Shown here piece by piece: positions 1-7,522 of a stretch of DNA of 64,000 nt (position 1 is its first letter; every line of letters starts with the position of its first letter). The stretch comes from Methylobacterium sp. E-005 (GTDB taxonomy: Bacteria; Pseudomonadota; Alphaproteobacteria; Rhizobiales; Beijerinckiaceae). The position numbers and the translations under genes were made by a program. The DNA lies in NCBI RefSeq assembly GCF_022829725.1, contig NZ_JAKSYG010000179.1, forward strand, positions 62,001 through 126,000, in the 5' to 3' direction. Under the pieces are notes generated by a model. That model made no database searches. It worked only from the letters and a program-made list of their open reading frames with translations, and was not told the DNA's origin.

Positions 1-99
1 ATCGGAGCCATGCCCGGCGCAAGATCGGCCGCGTCGGACGTGGCAGGCTCATAGCGGCCCGACCTGCTTAAAGCAAGGCCGGAGCCGGGCAGATCGCCA

Positions 100-1257
100 T
101 CACGCGTCGGGCTCCGCGGCGAGTTCGTCGCGCAGGAAGGCTGTCACGTCGGCCCGGTCCACGCCCGGTGCGATGAAGCTCTGGCCGATCCCCCGGGCGA
201 GGATGAAGGTCAGCGCGCCGTCGCGGACCTTCTTGTCCTGCGCCATCGCGTCCACGATCGCCTCGGCGCCGCCGCACCCGCCCGGGACCGCTTGGAGGCG
301 GGTCGGCAGGCCGGCGAGCGCCAGATGGTTGGCGACGCGCCCAGCCTCCTGGCCAGCGCACAGGCCGAGCCGGGCCGAGAAGCGGAAGGCCAGCGCCAAG
401 CCGATCGCGACGCCCTCCCCGTGGACCAGCCGCGTCGAATCGTAGCCGGTCAGGCGCTCCAGGGCGTGGCCGAAGGTGTGGCCGAGGTTGAGCAGGGCCC
501 GCTCGCCGTCCTCGCGCTCATCGCGGGTCACCACTGCCGCCTTGGCCTGGCAGCACGCCGCGACTGCAGCCTCGCGCTCCGGGCCGCCGGAGAAAATCCC
601 ACGCCAGTTGGCCTCGCACCAGTCGAAGAAGCCGGAATCGGCGATCAACCCGTACTTGGCGACCTCGGCGTAGCCGGCGCGCATCTCCCGCTCCGACAGG
701 GTGTCGAGGGCCGCGGTATCGGCCAGGACGAGGCGGGGCTGATGGAAGGCGCCGATCAGGTTTTTGCCGAGCGGGGCGTTGATGCCGGTCTTGCCGCCGA
801 CCGAAGAATCGACCTGCGCGAGCAGGCTGGTCGGCACCTGCACGAAGCGCACGCCGCGCCGCAGGGTCGCGGCCGCGAAGCCCGCCAGATCCCCGACGAC
901 GCCGCCGCCCAGCGCCACCACGAGGTCGCCGCGCTCGACCTTGAGGGCGAGCAGCCCGTCGCAGACCGTGGCGTAGCCCGCGTAGGATTTCGAGCCCTCG
1001 CCGGGCGCGACCGTCACCGTGCCGGCTTGCAGGCCGACCCGCTCCAGGCTGTCCCGCAGGCGGCCGGCATAAAGGGCCCCGACGGTCTCGTCCGTGACGA
1101 TCGCGGCCCGGCGGCCGCCGAGCGCGGCCACCGCGTCGCCCGCTGTGTCGATCAGGCCGCGGCCGATCCGGATGTCGTAGGCGCGGCCGCCGTCGAGGGG
1201 GACGTGGACGGTCAGGGGTTCGGAACGGGTCGAGGGCTCGGTCACAGGCTTGCTCAA
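100..1257 (-). CDS. aroB: 3-dehydroquinate synthase
   Basis: Second step of the shikimate pathway: NAD- and metal-dependent cyclisation of DAHP to 3-dehydroquinate in the cytoplasm. The 385-residue product has the NAD-binding glycine loop (ALGGGVVGDLAGF, about residue 115), the block VPTSLLAQVDSSVGGKTGIN, and the metal-binding NLGHTFGHALE near residue 258, so all hallmark parts of the family are present at normal length. It starts two bases after the end of aroK, so the two are almost certainly co-transcribed. The ATG-initiated start gives a short extra N-terminus before the conserved fold, which is common in this family. Nothing is anomalous. Confidence 0.97.
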   Translation of the reverse strand: MSKPVTEPSTRSEPLTVHVPLDGGRAYDIRIGRGLIDTAGDAVAALGGRRAAIVTDETVGALYAGRLRDSLERVGLQAGTVTVAPGEGSKSYAGYATVCDGLLALKVERGDLVVALGGGVVGDLAGFAAATLRRGVRFVQVPTSLLAQVDSSVGGKTGINAPLGKNLIGAFHQPRLVLADTAALDTLSEREMRAGYAEVAKYGLIADSGFFDWCEANWRGIFSGGPEREAAVAACCQAKAAVVTRDEREDGERALLNLGHTFGHALERLTGYDSTRLVHGEGVAIGLALAFRFSARLGLCAGQEAGRVANHLALAGLPTRLQAVPGGCGGAEAIVDAMAQDKKVRDGALTFILARGIGQSFIAPGVDRADVTAFLRDELAAEPDA

Positions 1258-1259
1258 TC

Positions 1260-1871
1260 CTACTGCGCGGCGACGGGGATCGGGCCCTCACCGCCGAGAT
1301 GCGCGTCCAGCGCCTCCAGCACATCCTGCACGACCCGGTCGTGCGAGACTTCCCGCGAGATCACCATGACGTCGGCGGCGGCGTAGACCGGGTGGCGCAC
1401 CGCCATCAGGTCGCGCATCGTCGCCTCGGGATCGTCCGTTTGGAGAAGCGGCCGGTTGCCCCGCTTGCGCACCCGCCGCATCAGCACATCGAGATCGGCC
1501 TTCAGCCAGACCGAAACCGCGGATTCCGCGATGCGCAGGCGGGTGGCCTCGCGCAGGAAAGCACCGCCGCCGGTGGCGAGAACCAGCGGGCCCGCGCGCA
1601 GCAGGCGGGAGATCACCCGCTCCTCGCCGTCGCGAAAGCTCGGTTCGCCGTAGATGGCGAAGATGTCGGGGATCGTCAGGCCGGCCGCCGCCTCGATCTC
1701 GATATCGGCGTCCTTGAAGATCAGCCCGAGGCGGCTCGCAAGGCGCCGGCCCACGGTGCTCTTGCCCGCACCCATCAGCCCCACGAGCACGATCGAGCGC
1801 AGACCGAGCGCCCGGCGCAGCCGTGCCTCGATCGGTTCGCCACCCTCCGCCTCGCCCACCGACTCCTGCAT
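1260..1871 (-). CDS. aroK: Shikimate kinase
   Basis: Phosphorylates shikimate with ATP in the shikimate pathway. Seen in the product: the Walker A loop GLMGAGKSTVGRRLA, the DADIEIE shikimate/Mg region, FRDGEERVI, the LATGGGAF loop, and the lid arginines in RKRGNRPLL. The frame is open upstream to an ATG at 1973 (237 residues), but those residues are Arg-rich and unlike the family. The ATG at 1871 gives 203 residues, closer to the usual length, and is preferred; the choice is not certain. It is first in the aroK-aroB pair and is divergent from the small membrane gene and xerD. Confidence 0.93.
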   Translation of the reverse strand: MQESVGEAEGGEPIEARLRRALGLRSIVLVGLMGAGKSTVGRRLASRLGLIFKDADIEIEAAAGLTIPDIFAIYGEPSFRDGEERVISRLLRAGPLVLATGGGAFLREATRLRIAESAVSVWLKADLDVLMRRVRKRGNRPLLQTDDPEATMRDLMAVRHPVYAAADVMVISREVSHDRVVQDVLEALDAHLGGEGPIPVAAQ

Positions 1872-2151
1872 CGCCCCGTGTACCGCCGCTTCCACTGCCC
1901 GTCGCACCGCATCCACACGGCGCCGTGCGACCGCGCCGCCACGCCGGTCGCACGGCGCCGGGCGATCTCCCATCCTGCGGCAGGCTCTTAGCGCGATTCA
2001 AGCGGTCAGCGAAACGCATCGCTGTGTCGTTGTGGGCCTTGTCAGCGCCTTGTTCGCGTGATCGAAACCGGGCACCCGCGTCGGTTGGGAGAAAGCCGCC
2101 GGCCACACCCCCTCCCCGCCGCCCGTACCGTCTGCCCGAGGTTCGACCGAC

Positions 2152-2304
2152 GTGCCGACCCTGTTCCGTTTCTTCGCCACCCTCGCGATCCTGGCGGGCC
2201 TCGTTTTCGCGGCGATGTTCGCGCTGGCGAATTTCGTTCAGCCGACGCCGCGGGAGATGAGCGTGACCATCCCCGCCTCGAAGTTGCAGCCGGGCAACCG
2301 TTGA
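2152..2304 (+). CDS. Small single-pass membrane protein upstream of xerD
   Basis: A 50-residue reading frame starting at GTG. It has one hydrophobic segment (residues about 8-27, LAILAGLVFAAMFALANFV) and then a short polar tail with PTPREMSVTIP. Similar very small membrane proteins sit before xerD in several Hyphomicrobiales, as far as I recall; no function is known to me. Its TGA overlaps the TTG start of xerD (TTGA), which supports real translation and coupling. It is too short for a default ORF cut-off. The alternative, that it is only leader sequence, is less likely given the clean membrane segment. Confidence 0.7.
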   Translation: MPTLFRFFATLAILAGLVFAAMFALANFVQPTPREMSVTIPASKLQPGNR

Positions 2305-3242
2305 GCGCGACCGCGGACGGCGACCCCGGTCGGGCGCCCGCCACGGACGTCGCCGATTATCTCGACATGCTGGCCGCCGAGCGCGGGGCCGGGGCCAACA
2401 CCCTGGCCGCCTACCGCCGCGACCTCGACGATTACCTAGGCTATCTCGCCCGCGCCGGGATCGACCTCGATGACGTGGAGGCCGGGACGCTGCGTGCCTT
2501 CCTGGCCGATCTGGAGACGCGCGGGCTGAAGGCTTCATCGGCGGCGCGACGTCTGTCCTGCGTGCGCGGCTTCCACAAGTTTCTCTATGCCGAGGGCCTC
2601 GCCGAGGCCGATCCGAGCGTGGCCGTTTCGGGGCCGCGCCGCGGCCGGGTGCTGCCGAAGATCCTGTCGGTGGCCGAGGTCGATCGCCTGCTGTCGGTGG
2701 CGCAGGCCGCGGCGCAAGCCGAGCAGGCACCTGGGCCGGCCCGGCGGGCTCGCCGGATGATGTGCCTGCTCGAACTCCTCTACGCCACGGGTCTGCGCGT
2801 CTCGGAACTCGTCGCCCTGCCCCGGGAAGCGGGCGCGACCCGGGAGCGATACCTGTTCATCAAGGGCAAGGGCGGCCGCGAGCGCCTCGTGCCGCTGACT
2901 GAGGCCGCCCGGGTCGCCATGGCGGCGCACTTGGCCGCCGTGCCGGAGGAGAGCGCATGGCTCTTCCCCGCCGACAGCGACAGTGGCCACCTGACGCGGC
3001 AGGCCTTCGCCCGCGACCTGAAGGCCGTGGCGCTCGAAGCCGGTCTGCGACCGGACCGGGTGAGCCCCCACGTGCTGCGCCACGCCTTCGCCAGTCATCT
3101 GCTGCAGAACGGGGCCGACCTGCGCATCGTCCAGGAATTGCTTGGACACGCTGATATCTCGACGACGCAGATCTACACGCACGTACTCGATGAGCGTCTG
3201 AAGGCTATGGTACGGGATCTGCACCCGTTGATGGACGGTTGA
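2301..3242 (+). CDS. xerD: Site-specific tyrosine recombinase XerD
   Basis: Resolves chromosome dimers at dif together with XerC under FtsK control. From the TTG at 2301 the product has 313 residues: an N-terminal SAM-like core-binding domain (about 15-105) and a C-terminal catalytic domain. All catalytic residues are visible: R166 (GLRVSEL), K190 (IKGKGGRERLVPL), H257/R260 (HVLRHAFASHLL), H283 (LLGHADISTTQ) and nucleophile Y292 (QIYTHV). The frame is open back to 2058, but that part is Arg/Pro-rich out-of-frame coding for the small upstream gene. The TTGA overlap with that gene decides the start. An ATG at 2367 would cut into the N-terminal domain. Confidence 0.96.
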   Translation: MSATADGDPGRAPATDVADYLDMLAAERGAGANTLAAYRRDLDDYLGYLARAGIDLDDVEAGTLRAFLADLETRGLKASSAARRLSCVRGFHKFLYAEGLAEADPSVAVSGPRRGRVLPKILSVAEVDRLLSVAQAAAQAEQAPGPARRARRMMCLLELLYATGLRVSELVALPREAGATRERYLFIKGKGGRERLVPLTEAARVAMAAHLAAVPEESAWLFPADSDSGHLTRQAFARDLKAVALEAGLRPDRVSPHVLRHAFASHLLQNGADLRIVQELLGHADISTTQIYTHVLDERLKAMVRDLHPLMDG

Positions 3243-3454
3243 AGATCCTTCGTCGAACGACCCGCCGAACGGGGCTCTCCACGGGGCCGTGACGGTGCAA
3301 CGGTCGCTTTGAGGAAGGTTTCGGCCGCTCGGCCGGAGCGACGCGGTTTGTGCTTGGCCGTCCGCAACGATTGTTCTTGTATGCCGAACTGCCTAAATGT
3401 GACCCATCGCCATACCGGTACGTGAGCCCGCTTCTACCAGAGAGAGATCATCCC

Positions 3455-3973
3455 ATGCCAGGCCCGACTGCTCTGCAGACCGGCGCTGCTCCGAATCCGG
3501 CGAACCCTGCGGCCGCCGACCTGCCGACGGCGCAGGAGCGGCAGCGTCTCGACAACCAGCTGTGCTTCGCGGTCTACGCCGCCGCGCATGCCTTCGGACG
3601 CGCCTATCGCAGCCTGCTCGGCCGCTACGAGCTGACCTATCCGCAGTACCTTGTGCTGCTGGTGCTCTGGGAACAGGACGGCCTTTCGGTCAAGGAAATC
3701 GGCAACCGTCTCTTTCTCGATTCCGGCACGCTGACGCCGCTGCTGAAGCGCCTCGAAGGGTCGGGCCGCGTACGGCGGGCCCGGGACCGGGTCGATGAGC
3801 GCCAGGTCAGCATCTTTCTCACGCCGGCCGGTGCCAAGCTGCGTGACGTCCTCGCCTGCATCCCGGACGATGCCGGTGACCTGACCGGCTTGGACATCGA
3901 GAGCCGCAAGACGCTGCTGCACGACCTCGTGACTCTACGGAACGGCCTTCAGGCCGGCCTCATCACGGATTGA
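3455..3973 (+). CDS. ohrR: MarR-family regulator, OhrR type (organic-peroxide sensor)
   Basis: A 172-residue winged-helix repressor. The N-terminal region has the OhrR-type sensing cysteine C37 within DNQLCFAVYAA, followed by YPQYLVLLVLW, the recognition helix LFLDSGTLTPLLKRLE and the wing region DRVDERQVSIFLT. In characterised OhrR proteins this cysteine is oxidised by organic hydroperoxides and releases DNA, inducing the peroxidase gene ohr. No ohr lies beside it here, so the target must be elsewhere or autoregulatory. The chosen ATG follows a purine-rich AGAGAGA stretch; an upstream in-frame start at 3350 would add unrelated residues. The family call is firm; the peroxide role rests on the conserved Cys. 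Confidence 0.88.
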   Translation: MPGPTALQTGAAPNPANPAAADLPTAQERQRLDNQLCFAVYAAAHAFGRAYRSLLGRYELTYPQYLVLLVLWEQDGLSVKEIGNRLFLDSGTLTPLLKRLEGSGRVRRARDRVDERQVSIFLTPAGAKLRDVLACIPDDAGDLTGLDIESRKTLLHDLVTLRNGLQAGLITD

Positions 3974-4042
3974 CGGTCTCGAAACGGGTCCGGAGGCAGC
4001 CCTTACGGCCACCCCCGGGATTTGGTCCTGTGGACAGGAAAC

Positions 4043-4408
4043 TCAGGACTGGGTCTTGAGGTAGGCGATCACGTCGTTGATCTTCTTGTCGTCCGGGTAG
4101 CCCTGGAAGATCATCTTGGTGCCCGGCACCTTGGCCTTCGGGTTCTTCAGCCACTCGTGCAGGTTGGCCTCATCCCAGGTGATGCCCGAATTCTTGAGCG
4201 CCGCTGAGTAGTTGTAGCCCTCGTAGGTGCCCGCCTTGCGGCCCACGACGCCCTTCAGATCCGGGCCGACGCCGTTCTTCTGGAAGTTGTGGCACGCCTT
4301 GCAGGGGGCGAACGCCTTCTCGCCTGCGGCCGCGTCTCCGGCCTCCTGGGCCTGAGCCGAGAGCGGGATCAGGGCGGCGAGGACGGCGCCGAGAACGAGT
4401 GAACGCAT
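4043..4408 (-). CDS. Periplasmic class I cytochrome c
   Basis: A 121-residue protein with a Sec signal peptide ending near AQA (residue 20) and a mature domain carrying one haem c site, C36-x-x-C39-H40 (CKACH). The distal methionine ligand is probably M99 (GTKMIF), within a sequence typical of mitochondrial-like cytochrome c / c2 (GVGPDLKGVVGRKAG, YSAALKNSGITWDE). It would shuttle electrons between membrane complexes or dehydrogenases in the periplasm. A strong ribosome site, AGGAGG, lies just before the ATG. It stands alone, convergent with ohrR. Which redox partner it serves cannot be told from context. Confidence 0.93.
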   Translation of the reverse strand: MRSLVLGAVLAALIPLSAQAQEAGDAAAGEKAFAPCKACHNFQKNGVGPDLKGVVGRKAGTYEGYNYSAALKNSGITWDEANLHEWLKNPKAKVPGTKMIFQGYPDDKKINDVIAYLKTQS

Positions 4409-4735
4409 GGATTTCCTCCTATTGGCCGCTGCCGCGGCATCACTGCCGGCAGAACGCGCCTGCCTGGAACAGGTCTAATTGAAAGTACAGCCACGGCGCA
4501 ACGGCCGAGCCTCGCGCGACCGACCGCCCTGCCCATGACGTGACCGCATCCGGTCGCCATAAGCCTCAACCTGCCGTCAAGGTTTTGGCTCCCTGCGGCA
4601 CATGGAAGCCGTCCGAAGCCGTTCGGGGCGACGACAGCGCTGCGGCTCCGCGCGGCCAAGCCTTCGCCTGTGACGGCCCTGTGATCACGCGCGCCTTGTC
4701 GCCCGGGCTGCGGGCCCTGTAGGTGTCGACGCGTT
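4409..4735. other. Intergenic region, no gene seen
   Basis: This 327-base gap between the cytochrome c start and the next small gene holds the cytochrome promoter region on the minus strand. Open frames here are Arg/Pro-rich and lack ribosome sites. I see no repeat, terminator or RNA gene. Confidence 0.5.
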
Positions 4736-4957
4736 GTGCAGACCGATGATCGACCGCTCCCGGATAGCTTGACGCGCCTGCTCGCCGCGGCCCCGCCCAC
4801 GCGCCGGTCGCCGGTGGAGCGCGTTCTGCCGCGGGACGATCGCGCCTCCATGCATGGCGCCCTGGAATCCGCAGTCCTGCGGGGCTTCGTGTACGGCGTC
4901 TCAGGTTTGGTCTGGCTCGTGGTGATGCTCTTCATCGCCCGCCATTGCCTGCGATAG
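4736..4957 (+). CDS. Small hypothetical protein with one membrane segment
   Basis: A 73-residue frame starting at GTG. The first half is polar and Arg/Pro-rich; the C-terminal half (about 46-70) is a clean hydrophobic helix, GFVYGVSGLVWLVVMLFIA, ending in a basic RHCLR tail, as expected of a tail-anchored inner-membrane protein. No function is recognised and no good Shine-Dalgarno is visible. The hydrophobic pattern is the main argument for it; it could be spurious. Confidence 0.45.
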   Translation: MQTDDRPLPDSLTRLLAAAPPTRRSPVERVLPRDDRASMHGALESAVLRGFVYGVSGLVWLVVMLFIARHCLR

Positions 4958-5135
4958 GGCGTCCGGACGGCCGCCACGCGGGTCTGAGCACGGGCCTGTG
5001 GAAAGCGACGCTCGGTCGGTTTCGCATGGCAATCCGCCAAGACTCCTTCGGCCAAGTCCGGTATTAAAAGGACATGCCGCGGCCACGACCGCTACTGAGC
5101 CGTGCGGCATGCGCTCTGTTCAAGGGAACCGGAAC

Positions 5136-5399
5136 ATGTCGCTGACCGGGCGCTTCTGGTTTCGGAAATCCTGGACGGGGCGGCTCGTGCTGCTGGTCGA
5201 GGAGGAGCGTCCGCGGTGGTTCGGCCGCGGTGCGGGAAAGCCGCGGTGGCGTAATGCCAAGCTGCTCGATTTCGCGGAACCCGAATTGCGGCCGTTGATG
5301 ATGATGGAGAAGCATCATCGTATGGGGTCTGGGCCCGCGCAGGTGCGTACCCTGCGCCCGGTGCCGACCGCCGTGGAGGCGCGGGCAGCCAACGGCTGA
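5136..5399 (+). CDS. Conserved-looking small hypothetical protein
   Basis: An 87-residue frame whose start, ATG at 5136, follows GGGAACCGGAAC. The N-terminus reads as an ordered domain (GRFWFRKSWTGRLVLLVEEE, then RNAKLLDFAEPELRPLM) and the C-terminus is less ordered. Alternating aromatic and charged residues and good third-position GC support coding. No family is recognised. It lies upstream of a DUF6894 gene in the same direction and may share its transcript. Confidence 0.6.
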   Translation: MSLTGRFWFRKSWTGRLVLLVEEERPRWFGRGAGKPRWRNAKLLDFAEPELRPLMMMEKHHRMGSGPAQVRTLRPVPTAVEARAANG

Positions 5400-5489
5400 A
5401 CGAGGCGGCCGGGCGTGCGCCGGCCAGTGCGGATCACCACCTGAATGCTGTGTCCCCGATCGGGGGCCGTTCTCGGAGGTGACGGGATC

Positions 5490-5747
5490 ATGCCGCGCTA
5501 CTTCTTCCACACGCAGATCGGCGACGACCTGATCACGGATCCGACCGGCATCGAGCTGCGCGATCCGGATGAGGCCTGGGAGAAGGCGCGCCACACCATC
5601 CGCGCCGCCCTGCGGGAGCAACGGGATCAGGCCCGTCTGATGACCGCCTGCCTGATCGTCGCCGACGCCGCGGGCGAGGTGGTCCTCGAATTCCCGTTCA
5701 GCGAGGCCGTCACGCCGCCGACACCGGACGATCCGATCCTCCATTGA
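5490..5747 (+). CDS. DUF6894 family protein
   Basis: An 85-residue protein matching the DUF6894 pattern I know from Methylobacterium and rhizobia: an N-terminal PRYFFHTQIGDDLITDPTG, then a helix with EAWEKARHTIRAAL, and a C-terminal strand ADAAGEVVLEFPFSEAV. The function is unknown; these proteins are small, cytoplasmic and often multi-copy. A near-ideal Shine-Dalgarno, GGAGGTGA, sits just before the ATG at 5490 and decides the start over one at 5445. Confidence 0.85.
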   Translation: MPRYFFHTQIGDDLITDPTGIELRDPDEAWEKARHTIRAALREQRDQARLMTACLIVADAAGEVVLEFPFSEAVTPPTPDDPILH

Positions 5748-5812
5748 GTGCGGCGCGTCCGGGCGCGTGCCCTACATCGCGGCGAACGCCAGCGATCAGG
5801 AGCAGCGCCCCG

Positions 5813-6028
5813 ATGGATTCACCCCCGAACGACCTCGACGCCCAGGCCCTCGGCCGCGCCGCCCCGGCCAAGGGCCTCGCCCGGGAGGCCTACCCCTATG
5901 CCGAGGGCACGCAGGCCCGCACGCTCTGGCTCGCGGGCTATGATGCGGCGCTGGCGGACGGCGCCGAGCCCGTCACCGGCGGCATCGCCCAGCACCCGGT
6001 CCAACATCCGGACGACGGGGCGCAGTGA
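5813..6028 (+). CDS. Rmf/CrpP-fold small protein
   Basis: A 71-residue protein whose centre (about 13-50) shows the pattern of ribosome modulation factor and CrpP-like proteins: a helix with AQALGRAAPAKGLAREA, a PYAEGTQARTLWLAGYDAAL block, and a disordered tail. RMF silences ribosomes in stationary phase in gammaproteobacteria; alphaproteobacterial relatives are largely uncharacterised, so only the fold-level call is safe. Its stop overlaps the start of the downstream MFS gene (TGATG), implying translational coupling. The start ATG at 5813 avoids an unrelated N-terminal stretch from 5744. Confidence 0.65.
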   Translation: MDSPPNDLDAQALGRAAPAKGLAREAYPYAEGTQARTLWLAGYDAALADGAEPVTGGIAQHPVQHPDDGAQ

Positions 6029-7347
6029 TGGACGCCCGGACCGGACCCCATCCCGGCGCGACCGCGCACCCGGCCCTGGACCGCAAGGCGGTCGGCGCGG
6101 TGGTGCTGGGCAACGCCCTCGAATTCTACGATTTCACGGTCTACGCCTTCTTCGCCAAGCCGATCGGCGCGGCGTTCTTCCCGGCGACCGACCCGACCCA
6201 CAGCCTGCTCGCATCGCTGGCGCTGTTCGGGATCGGCTACGTCATGCGGCCGATCGGCGGAGCCCTGATCGGCGCCTTCGCGGACCGCGCCGGGCGCAAG
6301 CCCGCGATGCTGATCACGATCGGGCTGATGGCTTTGGGCATGCTGATGCTGGCGGCCTGCCCGCCCTACGCGGCGATCGGCGGCTGGGCACAGGTGATCG
6401 TCATCGCCGGGCGGCTGATCCAGGGGCTGGCGCTCGGCGGCGAGGTCGGCCCGTCGACTGCCTACCTGCTGGAGGCGGCCCCCTCCGACCGGCGCGGGTT
6501 CGTGACGAGCTGGCAGATCGCCAGCCAGGGCTGCGCGGCCCTGTTCGCCGGGATCGTGGCCACCATTCTGGCGCTCGTCGTCGGCGATCAGGCGATGAAT
6601 GCCTGGGGCTGGCGGCTGATGTTCGGGCTCGGCCTCGCCGTCGTGCCGGTCGGCCTCATCATCCGCAGCCACCTGCCGGAGACGGCGGGCGTCGAGGAGG
6701 ATCCGAACGCGGCCGCCTCGACCTTCGCGGTCATGCGGCGGCTCCTGCGTGAGCACGGCCGTCTGCTGGGCCTGACCTTCCTGGTGATCTCCGCTTCGAC
6801 CGTCTCGAATGCGGTCGGCACCAACATGCCGGTCTATGCCGGCGCGACCCTCGGCCTGAGCGAGACCGCCGCGACCGCTGTGCCGATCGCGCTGGGCCTC
6901 GCCTCGGTGGCCTTCCCGCTGCTCGGCGGGTGGCTGGCCGACCGGGTCGGGCGGCGACCCGTCATGATCTGGCCGCGGGCGCTGATCGTGATCCTGGCGG
7001 TTCCGGCCTTCGCCTGGGTGTTGAAGGCACCGAGCGCCGCGAGCGTTTACGCGATCACGTTCCTGCTCTCGGCATTGTCGTCGATCAACGCCGCCGCGGT
7101 GATCGTCGGCATTCCGGAGGCGCTGCCCCGGGCGGTCCGCAGCGCCGGCCTGTCGATCGTCTACGCGGTTGCCGTCTCGGTGTTCGGGGGCAGCACCAAT
7201 TACATGGTGAACTGGCTGATCGCCGAGACCGGCGACCGGCTCGCCCCGGCCTATTACCTCGCCGCCTTCAGCCTGATCGGGACGGTCGCGGCGTTCCTGC
7301 TGCCGGAGACCCGCGGGCGCGACCTCGATTCGAACAGCGAAGCCTGA
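6028..7347 (+). CDS. MFS transporter, metabolite:H+ symporter (MHS) type
   Basis: About 439 residues with 12 predicted membrane segments. The opening NALEFYDFTVYAFFAKPIG and the first cytoplasmic loop GAFADRAGRKPAM are typical of MHS-type symporters for organic acids, citrate, proline/betaine or shikimate. The second half repeats the loop as LADRVGRRPVM. The substrate cannot be assigned. The stop of the Rmf-like gene overlaps the start (GTG at 6025 or ATG at 6028; ATG preferred). Confidence 0.88.
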   Translation: MDARTGPHPGATAHPALDRKAVGAVVLGNALEFYDFTVYAFFAKPIGAAFFPATDPTHSLLASLALFGIGYVMRPIGGALIGAFADRAGRKPAMLITIGLMALGMLMLAACPPYAAIGGWAQVIVIAGRLIQGLALGGEVGPSTAYLLEAAPSDRRGFVTSWQIASQGCAALFAGIVATILALVVGDQAMNAWGWRLMFGLGLAVVPVGLIIRSHLPETAGVEEDPNAAASTFAVMRRLLREHGRLLGLTFLVISASTVSNAVGTNMPVYAGATLGLSETAATAVPIALGLASVAFPLLGGWLADRVGRRPVMIWPRALIVILAVPAFAWVLKAPSAASVYAITFLLSALSSINAAAVIVGIPEALPRAVRSAGLSIVYAVAVSVFGGSTNYMVNWLIAETGDRLAPAYYLAAFSLIGTVAAFLLPETRGRDLDSNSEA

Positions 7348-7522
7348 CGATCTCGGCCGCCGGCGTCACCCATGCCGGCGGAACAGGGCTGCGGCCGGTC
7401 CATGCGTCCACGGCGGGTGGCGCCCGCCATTGATGTGCGTTCGCGCACGGACCTCGCGACCATGGGCCGGTCGCCGAACGACGGCGCTGGGTTGCAGCGC
7501 GCGCCCGGCCTAGATCGGCGGG

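Noticed and set aside
4369..5055. Minus-strand frame of 228 codons upstream of cytochrome c
   Set aside because: Arg/Ser-rich shadow that overlaps the cytochrome start and a small plus-strand gene.
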